This document shows positions 7,747 to 15,428 of a stretch of 64,000 nt of DNA, piece after piece. The DNA lies in assembly GCA_021777835.1 (NCBI GenBank), contig JAJYDC010000010.1, forward strand, positions 36,641 through 100,640, in the 5' to 3' direction. This DNA is from Bacteroidota bacterium (GTDB lineage: Bacteria; Bacteroidota; Ignavibacteria; Ignavibacteriales; Ignavibacteriaceae). The stretch's first letter is position 1, and each line of letters starts with the position of its first letter. The translations under genes and the position numbers were made by a program. The notes beneath the pieces were generated by a model that was given only the letters and a program-made list of their open reading frames with translations, made no database searches and had not been told where the DNA came from.

Positions 7747-8976
7747 ATGAAAAAGTTATTTGTTTCTTTAGTTGCAATTTTATTTGCAGCTACATTTAGT
7801 TTCGCACAAAATACATCTACAGTTACCTCTAACGGCATCAATAATACAGCTCAAACAACACAAACTGCAGGTGCAGGTTCGGATAATAATAATGCAATAA
7901 TAACACAAGATGGAAACAGTAATACGGCTAATCAAACACAATATCAGCAACCAGGTATTACAGCTCCACAAAACGTTACTATTATGCAAACAGGAAATGG
8001 TAATAATGCAACTCAATTGCAGGGATTTAGTTATACAGGATACAACGATGCAACAATTACCCAATTAAGTAACTCAAATATAGGTTACCAGTCACAAAAC
8101 GGTTATAATATGACTGCCACAATTTCTCAAAGTCTTGGCGATGGTAATAATGCCTCACAAACTCAAGCCGGATCACATGAAACTGCAAGTGGCACACAGG
8201 TTGGTGCATTAAATTATGCTATTCAAAATCAGAACGGTCTAAATAATGCTGCTACAATCTTGTCTACAGGAAACAATAATTATGCAAGTCAGGTACAAAA
8301 TGGTGGAACCTGGAATAGTCCTCCGACATATTTAGGTGGACATACTGCAATTACAACTCAGAATGGGGATGGAAATGCATCGTATCAAAATCAAATTGGA
8401 ACCCAAGCTAATTATGCGTTAACAGACCAGAATGGAAATTCAAATTTCGCTACTATTACACAGAATGGAAATTCAAACGGTGCAGGTTACTGGAAAAGCC
8501 AAGGCAATCCCACAATAGCTCAAGTTGGAAATGGAAATTCAGCTACTTTTAGCCAAGTTGGAAATTTTAACAATGAAATTATTTATCAGGACGGCAATAG
8601 CAATACAGCAATATTAGACCAAACTGGAGATTATGGATTTGGCTATATGGAGCAGAAATGGAATGGTGCCTCTAATAATTATGCAAATGTAAAATCAAAT
8701 GGTAATTCTAATCAGCATTATACAGTTCAGACTTATGGTAACGGTAATGTGATCAACACATCCCAAACCGGGAATAGTGACATTTCTTTTATTGGTCAAT
8801 ATGTCGGTAATAATAATTGGGCAAACACAATTCAGGCCGGTGATGGAAATAATTCTAACGTACAACAGAGCCAGGGCAATGGGAATTGGGCATTAACTCA
8901 ACAACTAACCAACTCAAATATTTCTACTGTTAAGCAAACTGGCTCAGGTAATGTTTCTAATGTATTACAACATTAA
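7747..8976 (+). CDS. csgA: Major curlin subunit, long CsgA-type repeat protein
   Basis: 409 residues against 151 in E. coli CsgA. A signal peptide (1-20, ending FSFAQ) precedes an unbroken array of roughly sixteen curlin repeats of about 22-24 residues with the pattern QxGxxNxA...Q, e.g. TQDGNSNTANQTQ, MQTGNGNNATQLQ, TQNGNSNGAGYW, VQTYGNGNVINTSQTG, QAGDGNNSNVQQSQGNGNW. The Q and N positions form the ladders of the beta-solenoid amyloid in known curlins. It is secreted through CsgG and polymerises on the surface. Interruptions by W/Y/P-rich inserts (e.g. GTWNSPPTYLGG) may act as gatekeepers; this is inference. It is preceded by the structured leader and followed by a perfect 12-base hairpin. 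Confidence 0.92.
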   Translation: MKKLFVSLVAILFAATFSFAQNTSTVTSNGINNTAQTTQTAGAGSDNNNAIITQDGNSNTANQTQYQQPGITAPQNVTIMQTGNGNNATQLQGFSYTGYNDATITQLSNSNIGYQSQNGYNMTATISQSLGDGNNASQTQAGSHETASGTQVGALNYAIQNQNGLNNAATILSTGNNNYASQVQNGGTWNSPPTYLGGHTAITTQNGDGNASYQNQIGTQANYALTDQNGNSNFATITQNGNSNGAGYWKSQGNPTIAQVGNGNSATFSQVGNFNNEIIYQDGNSNTAILDQTGDYGFGYMEQKWNGASNNYANVKSNGNSNQHYTVQTYGNGNVINTSQTGNSDISFIGQYVGNNNWANTIQAGDGNNSNVQQSQGNGNWALTQQLTNSNISTVKQTGSGNVSNVLQH

Positions 8977-8989
8977 TTTAAAACATTTT

Positions 8990-9014
8990 CAGAGGGAAGA
9001 ATTTCTTCCCTCTG
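8990..9014 (+). terminator. Perfect 12-base hairpin between csgA and csgB
   Basis: CAGAGGGAAGAA (8990-9001) and TTCTTCCCTCTG (9003-9014) are exact complements, folding to a GC-rich stem with a tight loop just after the csgA stop. The following bases (GAATATATAATC) give no T-tract. It probably protects the csgA 3' end and/or lowers read-through into csgB, raising the csgA:csgB ratio. That role is inferred from position only. Confidence 0.6.
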
Positions 9015-9101
9015 GAATATATAATCATTTATTAAGTGAATATATAAAGTAACTTAATAACACCTTTATCAATTTTATAATTGAGATTAAGGAATAAGAA
9101 A

Positions 9102-9695
9102 ATGATGTATAAAATATTATTCATGGTTTTGGCGATAATTTTTGTTAATTATTTGCCTTCATACTCACAGCAAAACAACAACATCGTAGACTCAAAAAGT
9201 TCAGATAATTACGGGATTAATTTTACTTTAAGGCAATTAGAGCACAACTCGGTATCTAATACATATTTATCTCAATATTGGAATCAGTCAACTCTCACTC
9301 AATTCGGTAATGCAAACTCTGCATTTATAAATCAAGTAAATTCCGGAAATGCTGTTTATGATAATATCGGTTCCATATATGAGTTTATGCAGAACAATAC
9401 TGCTGAAATAAATCAGGTTGGCAGGAACAATAAAAGTTTTATAGAGCAAGCCGGGACAGGGAATCAGGCATCCATTTCAATTAATGGAGATAATAATAAT
9501 ACAGAAATTTTCCAGATAGGAAATTATAATCAAGCAGCGCAGGACATTACGGGTGATTCCAAACTATATATTCTAAATCAGACCGGTAACAACAACACTT
9601 TTATACAGATTGGTAATAACGAGACAATAAACGGTTATAAAGTCTATCAAACAGGCAACGGCATGAATCTGAAAATATTAAACGGTCGTTATTAA
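9102..9695 (+). CDS. csgB: Minor curlin / nucleator CsgB-like
   Basis: 197 residues from the ATG at 9102, chosen over an upstream in-frame TTG (9081) because AAGGAA precedes it at good spacing and a signal peptide follows directly (cleavage after YLPSYSQ). The mature part has degenerate curlin repeats (TQFGNANSAFINQV, INQVGRNNKSFIEQAGTGNQA, FQIGNYNQAAQ, LNQTGNNNTFIQIGNN), fewer and less regular than in the gene before it. By order and repeat quality I call it the CsgB-type nucleator, which in the known system anchors and seeds CsgA fibres. It ends in KILNGRY, a short basic tail as in CsgB. The next gene starts 4 bases after its stop. Confidence 0.85.
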   Translation: MMYKILFMVLAIIFVNYLPSYSQQNNNIVDSKSSDNYGINFTLRQLEHNSVSNTYLSQYWNQSTLTQFGNANSAFINQVNSGNAVYDNIGSIYEFMQNNTAEINQVGRNNKSFIEQAGTGNQASISINGDNNNTEIFQIGNYNQAAQDITGDSKLYILNQTGNNNTFIQIGNNETINGYKVYQTGNGMNLKILNGRY

Positions 9696-9699
9696 TAAT

Positions 9700-10101
9700 A
9701 TGATAAACCGGTTAATTATTATAACGGTCTGTTTATTATTCTTTGACACTGCGAATATTAAGAGCATGGATTTTTCTGAATCCGGGAATGGTGATAATTA
9801 TAAGTGTTTTATTGTAATATCTAATAATAATTCTAAAATAACATTTATCGGAATGTTTAAGAATAATAAGTATGAACAAATAAATATTTATTATAAGCTG
9901 GGAATAATGAAAAAAAGTATCTCGGGAAATTCTAATAATACTCAATCCGGTGAGCTACCTGTTAAAGGCTTTACTGAAATTGTTTTATCAAAGGCAAGTT
10001 TCAATTTAATTGGGAATGATGCATACACAATAACATTACAGGTTTATAATGGTAATAGAATTATTTCAAGTGATAGTTTGGTTTTTAATAATTCTAACTG
10101 A
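9700..10101 (+). CDS. CsgC/CsgH-like periplasmic curli inhibitor
   Basis: 133 residues: an N-terminal signal peptide and a small all-beta domain. The pattern ...YYKLGIMKKSISGNSNNTQSG...LPVKGFTEIVLSKASFNLIGNDAYTITLQVYNG resembles CsgC (LPANQPIALTKLSLNISPDDRVKIVVTV) and the related CsgH, which keep curlin from polymerising in the periplasm. Sequence identity is low, so the call rests on size, predicted Ig-like fold and position directly after csgB (gap 4 bases, likely translationally coupled). It has no conserved CxC motif, as is also true of CsgH. It could be another small Ig-fold curli accessory protein. Confidence 0.6.
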   Translation: MINRLIIITVCLLFFDTANIKSMDFSESGNGDNYKCFIVISNNNSKITFIGMFKNNKYEQINIYYKLGIMKKSISGNSNNTQSGELPVKGFTEIVLSKASFNLIGNDAYTITLQVYNGNRIISSDSLVFNNSN

Positions 10102-10138
10102 GACGTAAACGAATTAATAAATTTAGGAGGCACAATAA

Positions 10139-11650
10139 ATGCAGAAGCTAACTAAAATACACATGATTATTTTCTCGTTGCTATTTATGCTTTTGTTAAG
10201 CTCATGCAAAGAAAACATTGTTGAGCCGGTTGACTATGGCAATATACAGGGTATAGTTTTACAGCCTGATGGAAAAACAGCGATTTCCGGAGCTCAGATA
10301 TTCACAAATCCCGCTTCGGTTTCCATTGTAACAGATAATCTTGGAAAATTTACAATTAAAAATGTACCTACCGGAGTCTATTCAATAACTGCGTCCCAAG
10401 CAAATTTTAATAGCACAATGGTTTCAGTGTCTGTTCAATCGGGTGTAACTGTACAAGCAACAATTATTATGAACATAGGCTCTTCAAATGCACCGGGTAT
10501 GGCGGTTAATCCTTCTCCTGCAAATCAGGCATCAGATCAGCCGGTATCATTAAAATTAACTTGGATGCATTCTCCTTCTAGTTATACCAGCGATTCTGTA
10601 AAGTATGATGTTTATCTTTTCAATTCGAGCTCCTCAACTCCTCAGAAGATTGCCAGTTTAATTACGGATACGTGTATAATCCTGAGTAATTTAAAATTCA
10701 GCACGACATATTTCTGGCAGATAGTTTCGAGGGGAATTGACACAACGGCGTCATATGGAAACATTTGGAGCTTCACAACTGAATCGTTTCCCAACAATCC
10801 TTATCTCTTTGCTAGGAAGGTAAACGGAAATTATCAAATATTCTCATCCGACAGCACAATAGCAAATACAATTCAATTGACATATGATAATAACCGCGAC
10901 TGGTGGCCGCGTTTTAATCCCCAGCACAATAGAATTGCATTTACATCTGATGTTGCAGTTAAACCGCAAATTTATATTATGAATTTAGACGGAAGCAATT
11001 TAACAAAGGTAACAACGACAGGTGTAACGGGCTATGGTAATTATGGGATTGGTTTCTGCTGGTCTCCCGATGGTTCCAATCTACTTTATAGTTGTAATGA
11101 TAAATTATACAGGATAGGGTCAGATGGTTCAAACTTGACTTTAATTGCTACTGCTCCTACAGGAAGGAATTTCAGAGAGTGTAATTATTCTCCAAGCGGT
11201 GATAAAATTGTTGTTCTTACGGTGGGTGCTAATGTTTATGATTCCGAAATTTATTTGATGAATTCTGACGGCAGCAACATGAGTCTATTTGCTGGTAATT
11301 CACCCGGGGCAACCGCCAGTCCTTCTTTTTCAATAGACGGTCAAAAAATATTATTTTCTCATGATGTTTCCGGTTATCAGGATAATACCGGCAGGCAATT
11401 GGATGCACATCTATTTGAAATAAACATTGCAACAAGGGATACAGTAGATTTATCATATAATAAACCAGACGGCACAAATGATCTTAATCCCAGATATTCT
11501 CCTAACGGTGCATATATAATATTTGAAAATGGATCTAATACGCTCAATTCTCAAAAGGATATTTGGATAATGAGCGATAAAGGGACTTTTGTAAATAGTA
11601 ATAACAGACTGAAATTATTATCGAATGGAATAATGCCTGATTGGAAGTGA
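10139..11650 (+). CDS. Lipoprotein with carboxypeptidase-regulatory-like, Fn3-like and TolB/PD40 beta-propeller domains
   Basis: 503 residues. A lipobox (LLSS-Cys22) makes it a lipoprotein. Residues about 34-115 are a carboxypeptidase-D regulatory-like (prealbumin) domain: GIVLQPDGKTAISGAQIF...GKFTIKNVPTGVYSITAS. Residues about 125-215 resemble an Fn3 domain (P-A-xx-xS-D-QPVSLKLTW). Residues about 225-503 carry WD40-like PD40 repeats of the TolB type (FNPQHNRIAFTSD, YIMNLDGSNLTKV, SWSPDG-type segments), forming a beta-propeller. It follows the csgH-like gene by 37 bases with a strong AGGAGG site, so it likely belongs to the curli transcript. A role in holding curli or matrix at the surface is possible; no curli system I know has this part. 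Confidence 0.75.
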   Translation: MQKLTKIHMIIFSLLFMLLLSSCKENIVEPVDYGNIQGIVLQPDGKTAISGAQIFTNPASVSIVTDNLGKFTIKNVPTGVYSITASQANFNSTMVSVSVQSGVTVQATIIMNIGSSNAPGMAVNPSPANQASDQPVSLKLTWMHSPSSYTSDSVKYDVYLFNSSSSTPQKIASLITDTCIILSNLKFSTTYFWQIVSRGIDTTASYGNIWSFTTESFPNNPYLFARKVNGNYQIFSSDSTIANTIQLTYDNNRDWWPRFNPQHNRIAFTSDVAVKPQIYIMNLDGSNLTKVTTTGVTGYGNYGIGFCWSPDGSNLLYSCNDKLYRIGSDGSNLTLIATAPTGRNFRECNYSPSGDKIVVLTVGANVYDSEIYLMNSDGSNMSLFAGNSPGATASPSFSIDGQKILFSHDVSGYQDNTGRQLDAHLFEINIATRDTVDLSYNKPDGTNDLNPRYSPNGAYIIFENGSNTLNSQKDIWIMSDKGTFVNSNNRLKLLSNGIMPDWK

Positions 11651-12042
11651 AAGTAAATTAGACACTGCTTTGAATATGTACTTTTCCAAGGTGAACTGAA
11701 AGCAGATTGGTGTTTCTTAAGTTATTCGAATGAGTTTATATACTTTGGCAGATTCCATTGATGTGCCCTTTGATCATTATTATAGGATTGGTGAAGGCTT
11801 GTTAAATTATAAAAAGGGGTTATAGTTTTGCCAAAAATGGCAAACTTCATAAAGATAAATATTTTCAACAATATAGACCTGTGATTTGGAATTCATTTCA
11901 ATTTAATTCTTAAAATTATTTTAAATAGTCTAACGTCGGGATTTTATTGAGATATGGTTTGGTATTATTACCAAGTTATATATTTAGTAGTGAGTTGCAG
12001 TTTATAAATTATAGTTTTGAAATTGTAATGGAGGATCTACTT
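11651..12042. other. Gap between the curli-associated lipoprotein and the small membrane protein
   Basis: No credible gene. The downstream gene's promoter should be here; its ribosome site GGAGGA (12030-12035) is clear. No strong hairpin with a T-tract was found after 11650. Confidence 0.5.
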
Positions 12043-12534
12043 ATGGATATACAAGAAAATGAGAGTGTTAGATTTACGAAAAGCCTTCCTAAAGCGATTA
12101 TCACTGCCTGGTTAATAGCCGGAACACTTGATATTACGTCTGCAATAATAATCTTTATAATAAATAATAAAACCAGTGTGATAGGCTTATTCCAATATAT
12201 AGCGAGTGGAGTCTTTGGTAATTCGGCGTTTTCAGGAGGGATACCAATGGCTATTGCGGGTTTGCTCTTTCATTATACGTTTGCGTTAATCTGGACTTTG
12301 GTGTTTTTCTTTATTTACCCAAAGATTCAATTTATATCAAAGCATAAATACACCAGCGGAGTGCTATACGGAATATTTGTCTGGTTATTTATGAACTTAA
12401 TTGTGGTAAAGTTAAGCAGAGTTCCTGTTATAAATTTCAGTATTGGGCATAGAATAGTTGGTATTATTATTCTAATCTTATTTATAAGTTCTCCTATTTT
12501 ATATATATCTGGAAGATACTACTCAGATAAGTAA
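12043..12534 (+). CDS. Conserved four-helix membrane protein of unknown function
   Basis: 163 residues from the ATG at 12043, chosen because GGAGGA lies 7 bases upstream; longer frames start at TTG 11947 or ATG 12028 with no such site. Four membrane helices are visible: AIITAWLIAGTLDITSAIII, AIAGLLFHYTFALIWTLVFF, SGVLYGIFVWLFMNLIVV and IVGIIILILFISSPIL. The layout (helix, a segment with SGVFGNSAFSGG, helix with H, helix with YGIxVWxxMN, helix with GH) recalls an unnamed bacterial membrane family found beside diverse genes. I cannot assign a function. It stands alone, and a strong terminator follows it. Confidence 0.7.
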   Translation: MDIQENESVRFTKSLPKAIITAWLIAGTLDITSAIIIFIINNKTSVIGLFQYIASGVFGNSAFSGGIPMAIAGLLFHYTFALIWTLVFFFIYPKIQFISKHKYTSGVLYGIFVWLFMNLIVVKLSRVPVINFSIGHRIVGIIILILFISSPILYISGRYYSDK

Positions 12535-12558
12535 TTAAGATTGTAGTGAATTAAAGAG

Positions 12559-12612
12559 TGAATCAATACATCTCGATGTATTAAATCGAAATATATTGAT
12601 TCAATATTTTTT
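12559..12612 (+). terminator. Intrinsic terminator between converging genes
   Basis: TGAATCAATA (12559-12568) pairs with TATTGATTCA (12594-12603), enclosing a smaller TCGAT/ATCGA pair (12573-12577/12585-12589). A run of six T begins at 12607. It would end the plus-strand gene and may help stop the GH92 transcript coming from the right. Confidence 0.75.
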
Positions 12613-12627
12613 CATGCCCGCGATGAT

Positions 12628-14979
12628 TTATTTTTCATCTTTAGAGATAGAGGGCGGCACACTATTTTTTCCGGTACCCCAATTCTTATTAGGTTTATCG
12701 CCCATAACAAAAACTAACTTACCTCCATTTGCGACTGCGTCATAAGGGATATAGGTTTTGTTCCATTCTTTTCCGTTAAGGGTAACGGATTGAATATATA
12801 CATTCTCTTTTGAATAATTTATAGCTTCAGTTGTAAATGTTTTACCGTTTCCTAATTTCATTGTAACCTTTTTAGCGCAAGGTGTGCCGATTACATAAAA
12901 ATTATTGCTGGGGCAAAAGGGGTATATTCCCATAGTATTAAATAGAAACCATGCTGACATTTGTCCACAGTCGTCATTGCCGCTGAGAGAGTTTGGCTTA
13001 TTGCCATAGAATGTAGTCTCAATTCTTCTAACAAGCTCTTGAGTTTTCCAGGGCTCGCCGGCATAATCATACAAATAGGTAATATGATGCGAAGGCTCAT
13101 TGCCGTGCCAGTATTCACCTATTCGTCCTGCTATGTCATCGTTTCCCGTAGCAACACTCTCTGCATTTTTTTCCAGAAATAGAGTATCAAGTTTTTCTGC
13201 AAAATATTTTTTGCTACCCATTAGATTTATTAGTCCTTGTACATCCTGCGGGACAAACCATGTATACTGCCAGTTTGTACCTTCTGTAATATCGCGCTTA
13301 GTCATATCGTCAATATACTCATGCGGATGGAACGGCGTTCTCCAATTTCCTTTTGAATCCTTACCCCGCATTAATTTAGTAGTCGGGTCAAACAGATTTT
13401 TATAAGACATTGCTCTTTTCATAAAATACTTATAGTCATCATTTTTGCCGAGTTTTTTAGCTGTCTGTGCAATACAGTAGTCGTCGTATGCATATTCTAA
13501 AGTCTTTGATACCGATTCATTCTCCTTGTCAAACGGAACATAACCTAACTTTGCGTATTCCATTACATTATCGTAATGCGGATTCATTGCTGTGGTTTTC
13601 ATTGCGTTATATGCCCGCTGATAGTCGAAACCTTTTACTCCTTTCATAATTGCATCGGCAATTACTGCTACGGCGTGATAGCCTATCATGCACCATGTTT
13701 CGTTATTATTTAATGACCATATTGGAAGTAAATGCTCGACGCTTTGATCGTAATGTGCAAGCATAGAATTAATCATATCTGCATCGCGCTTTGGTTGGAG
13801 CAAAACGAACAAGGGATGCTCTGCACGAAAAGTATCCCACAAAGAAAATATAGCATAATTAGTAAACCCTTTTGCAGTATGAATATTTTGGTCGAGTCCG
13901 CGGTACTGTCCGTTTACGTCTTCATAAATTGTCGGCACCAGCAGTGCATGATAAAGTGAAGTATAGAATGTTTCCTTTTCAACCTGCGAGCCCTCTATCT
14001 GCATCATCTGCATTTCTTTGGTCCATTTAGAGCGAGTGTCTCTTACGACTTTATCAAAATCCCATCCCGGTATTTCTGCATCAAGATTCAAAAGTGCATT
14101 TGCCGTGCTAACACCTGAAATGCCGACCTTCACCATTATGACTTCATTTTTCTTTGTAGAATACCTAGTATAGTACTGCAAATCAGCTCCAGCGGCTTCG
14201 TATCTACTTCTAAATCTTGGTGTATTATAAACAACGGGCTTTCCGCTCATCATTATTCCAAAGCTATCATAAGGGCGGGAATACCTTGCGGCAAAATAAA
14301 GATATCGTTCCTTTGCCCATCCATTTACTAAATGGAAACCTGTAATAAGAGTTTTGCTTTCGCGTCTTACATCTGACCAAATAACTTTCCATTGAAGAAC
14401 CTCAGCCAAATCCATCATTATGTTTGCGCTATCTGTTTTGGGAAAAGTAAACTTTAAGATTCCTGCGCGTTCTGTAGCTGCAAGTTCAACTAAAATACCG
14501 TGTGGAAGCTTCACCGAATAATACCCAGCTTTTACTACTTCATCTTTGTGAGAAAAAGGAACGCAATAGCCTGAGTCAGGATCCTGGTAATAGCTAATAT
14601 CATCACTTGTTGATTTTTTTTCGACTGTACCGGGAACGAATTTCATCTTACCCACAGAAGGCATGATCAGGAAATCACCGAGATCAGGAATCCCAGTTCC
14701 GCTTAAATGCTGCATACTAAAACCAATTAGTACACTATCGTCATATTCATAACCCGATGCCGTAGCCCAGCTTCGTCTATCGGTATCCGGACCTAATTGA
14801 ACCATTCCATGGGGAGCAACCGGACCGGGATATACATTCCCCTCTCCCTCGGTTCCGATAAGCGGATGGATATAATCAACAAGATTTTCGACTTTGTTTT
14901 GAGCTGGGGCTAAAGAGTTAATCAGAAGAATTAATATAGTTAAGAATGCAAGGAATGTAAATGAACTATTAACTTTCAT
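12628..14979 (-). CDS. GH92 family exo-alpha-mannosidase (calcium-dependent)
   Basis: 783 residues with a signal peptide (1-27, ending SLAPAQ). Typical GH92 two-domain layout: an N-terminal beta-sandwich opening VDYIHPLIGTEGEGNVYPGP and GxQHLSGTGIPDLGD, then an (alpha/alpha)6 barrel with WDTFRAEHPL, GNEPSHHITYLYDYAGEPW and GNDDCGQMSAWFLFNTMGIY, where the conserved acidic residues of the catalytic site and Ca2+ ligands lie. Known activity: inverting alpha-1,2/1,3/1,4-mannosidases that trim N-glycan or yeast mannan. It lacks a type IX sorting domain, so it is probably periplasmic. An AAGGCGGG site precedes the ATG. A short decayed copy of its C-terminal half lies at 52951-53033. Confidence 0.93.
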   Translation of the reverse strand: MKVNSSFTFLAFLTILILLINSLAPAQNKVENLVDYIHPLIGTEGEGNVYPGPVAPHGMVQLGPDTDRRSWATASGYEYDDSVLIGFSMQHLSGTGIPDLGDFLIMPSVGKMKFVPGTVEKKSTSDDISYYQDPDSGYCVPFSHKDEVVKAGYYSVKLPHGILVELAATERAGILKFTFPKTDSANIMMDLAEVLQWKVIWSDVRRESKTLITGFHLVNGWAKERYLYFAARYSRPYDSFGIMMSGKPVVYNTPRFRSRYEAAGADLQYYTRYSTKKNEVIMVKVGISGVSTANALLNLDAEIPGWDFDKVVRDTRSKWTKEMQMMQIEGSQVEKETFYTSLYHALLVPTIYEDVNGQYRGLDQNIHTAKGFTNYAIFSLWDTFRAEHPLFVLLQPKRDADMINSMLAHYDQSVEHLLPIWSLNNNETWCMIGYHAVAVIADAIMKGVKGFDYQRAYNAMKTTAMNPHYDNVMEYAKLGYVPFDKENESVSKTLEYAYDDYCIAQTAKKLGKNDDYKYFMKRAMSYKNLFDPTTKLMRGKDSKGNWRTPFHPHEYIDDMTKRDITEGTNWQYTWFVPQDVQGLINLMGSKKYFAEKLDTLFLEKNAESVATGNDDIAGRIGEYWHGNEPSHHITYLYDYAGEPWKTQELVRRIETTFYGNKPNSLSGNDDCGQMSAWFLFNTMGIYPFCPSNNFYVIGTPCAKKVTMKLGNGKTFTTEAINYSKENVYIQSVTLNGKEWNKTYIPYDAVANGGKLVFVMGDKPNKNWGTGKNSVPPSISKDEK

Positions 14980-15428
14980 AAGTCCCGCCTTAAATTTTAA
15001 ATTATTTATTGAAAGAGATACATGTTAAATTACTGTGACGGAAAATAAGTAATATTAAATAAGAATCAAGCGTTATAAAGAAATACTGATAGAGGAATAA
15101 TGAACGTATTATTTATCCTGACAGTTAATCATTAGTATTAATAATATATAATTTATAATAAAAACTAAAGCTCAAGACGGGTAGAAATACTTAAATTAAT
15201 AATTTTTTGTTTCTAATTCTTTCTCAAATCTCCATATCTAAATTATCATCACCATTTTAAGCCGTTAAGAAAAATGATCTTTCCTTTCATCAAAAAAATA
15301 TTTCAAAAAAGATTAAAATTATTCAGCTTTGCCTATGTAAGTATTAAACATCTAAGCGGATGATATTAATTTAGTAACCTAATATTTTTTTTAAAGTCTA
15401 ATTAAGAAACTTACTAAACAGAAAGTCT
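14980..15428. other. Divergent promoter region between GH92 and the DUF5916 gene
   Basis: 449 AT-rich bases with no gene. It must hold promoters for both divergent genes. I found no sigma-54 (-24/-12) site, long inverted repeat or known RNA. Confidence 0.5.

Noticed and set aside
12961..13405. Several plus-strand open frames inside the GH92 gene
   Set aside because: They are antisense shadows of a well-conserved enzyme gene, with no starts or domains of their own.
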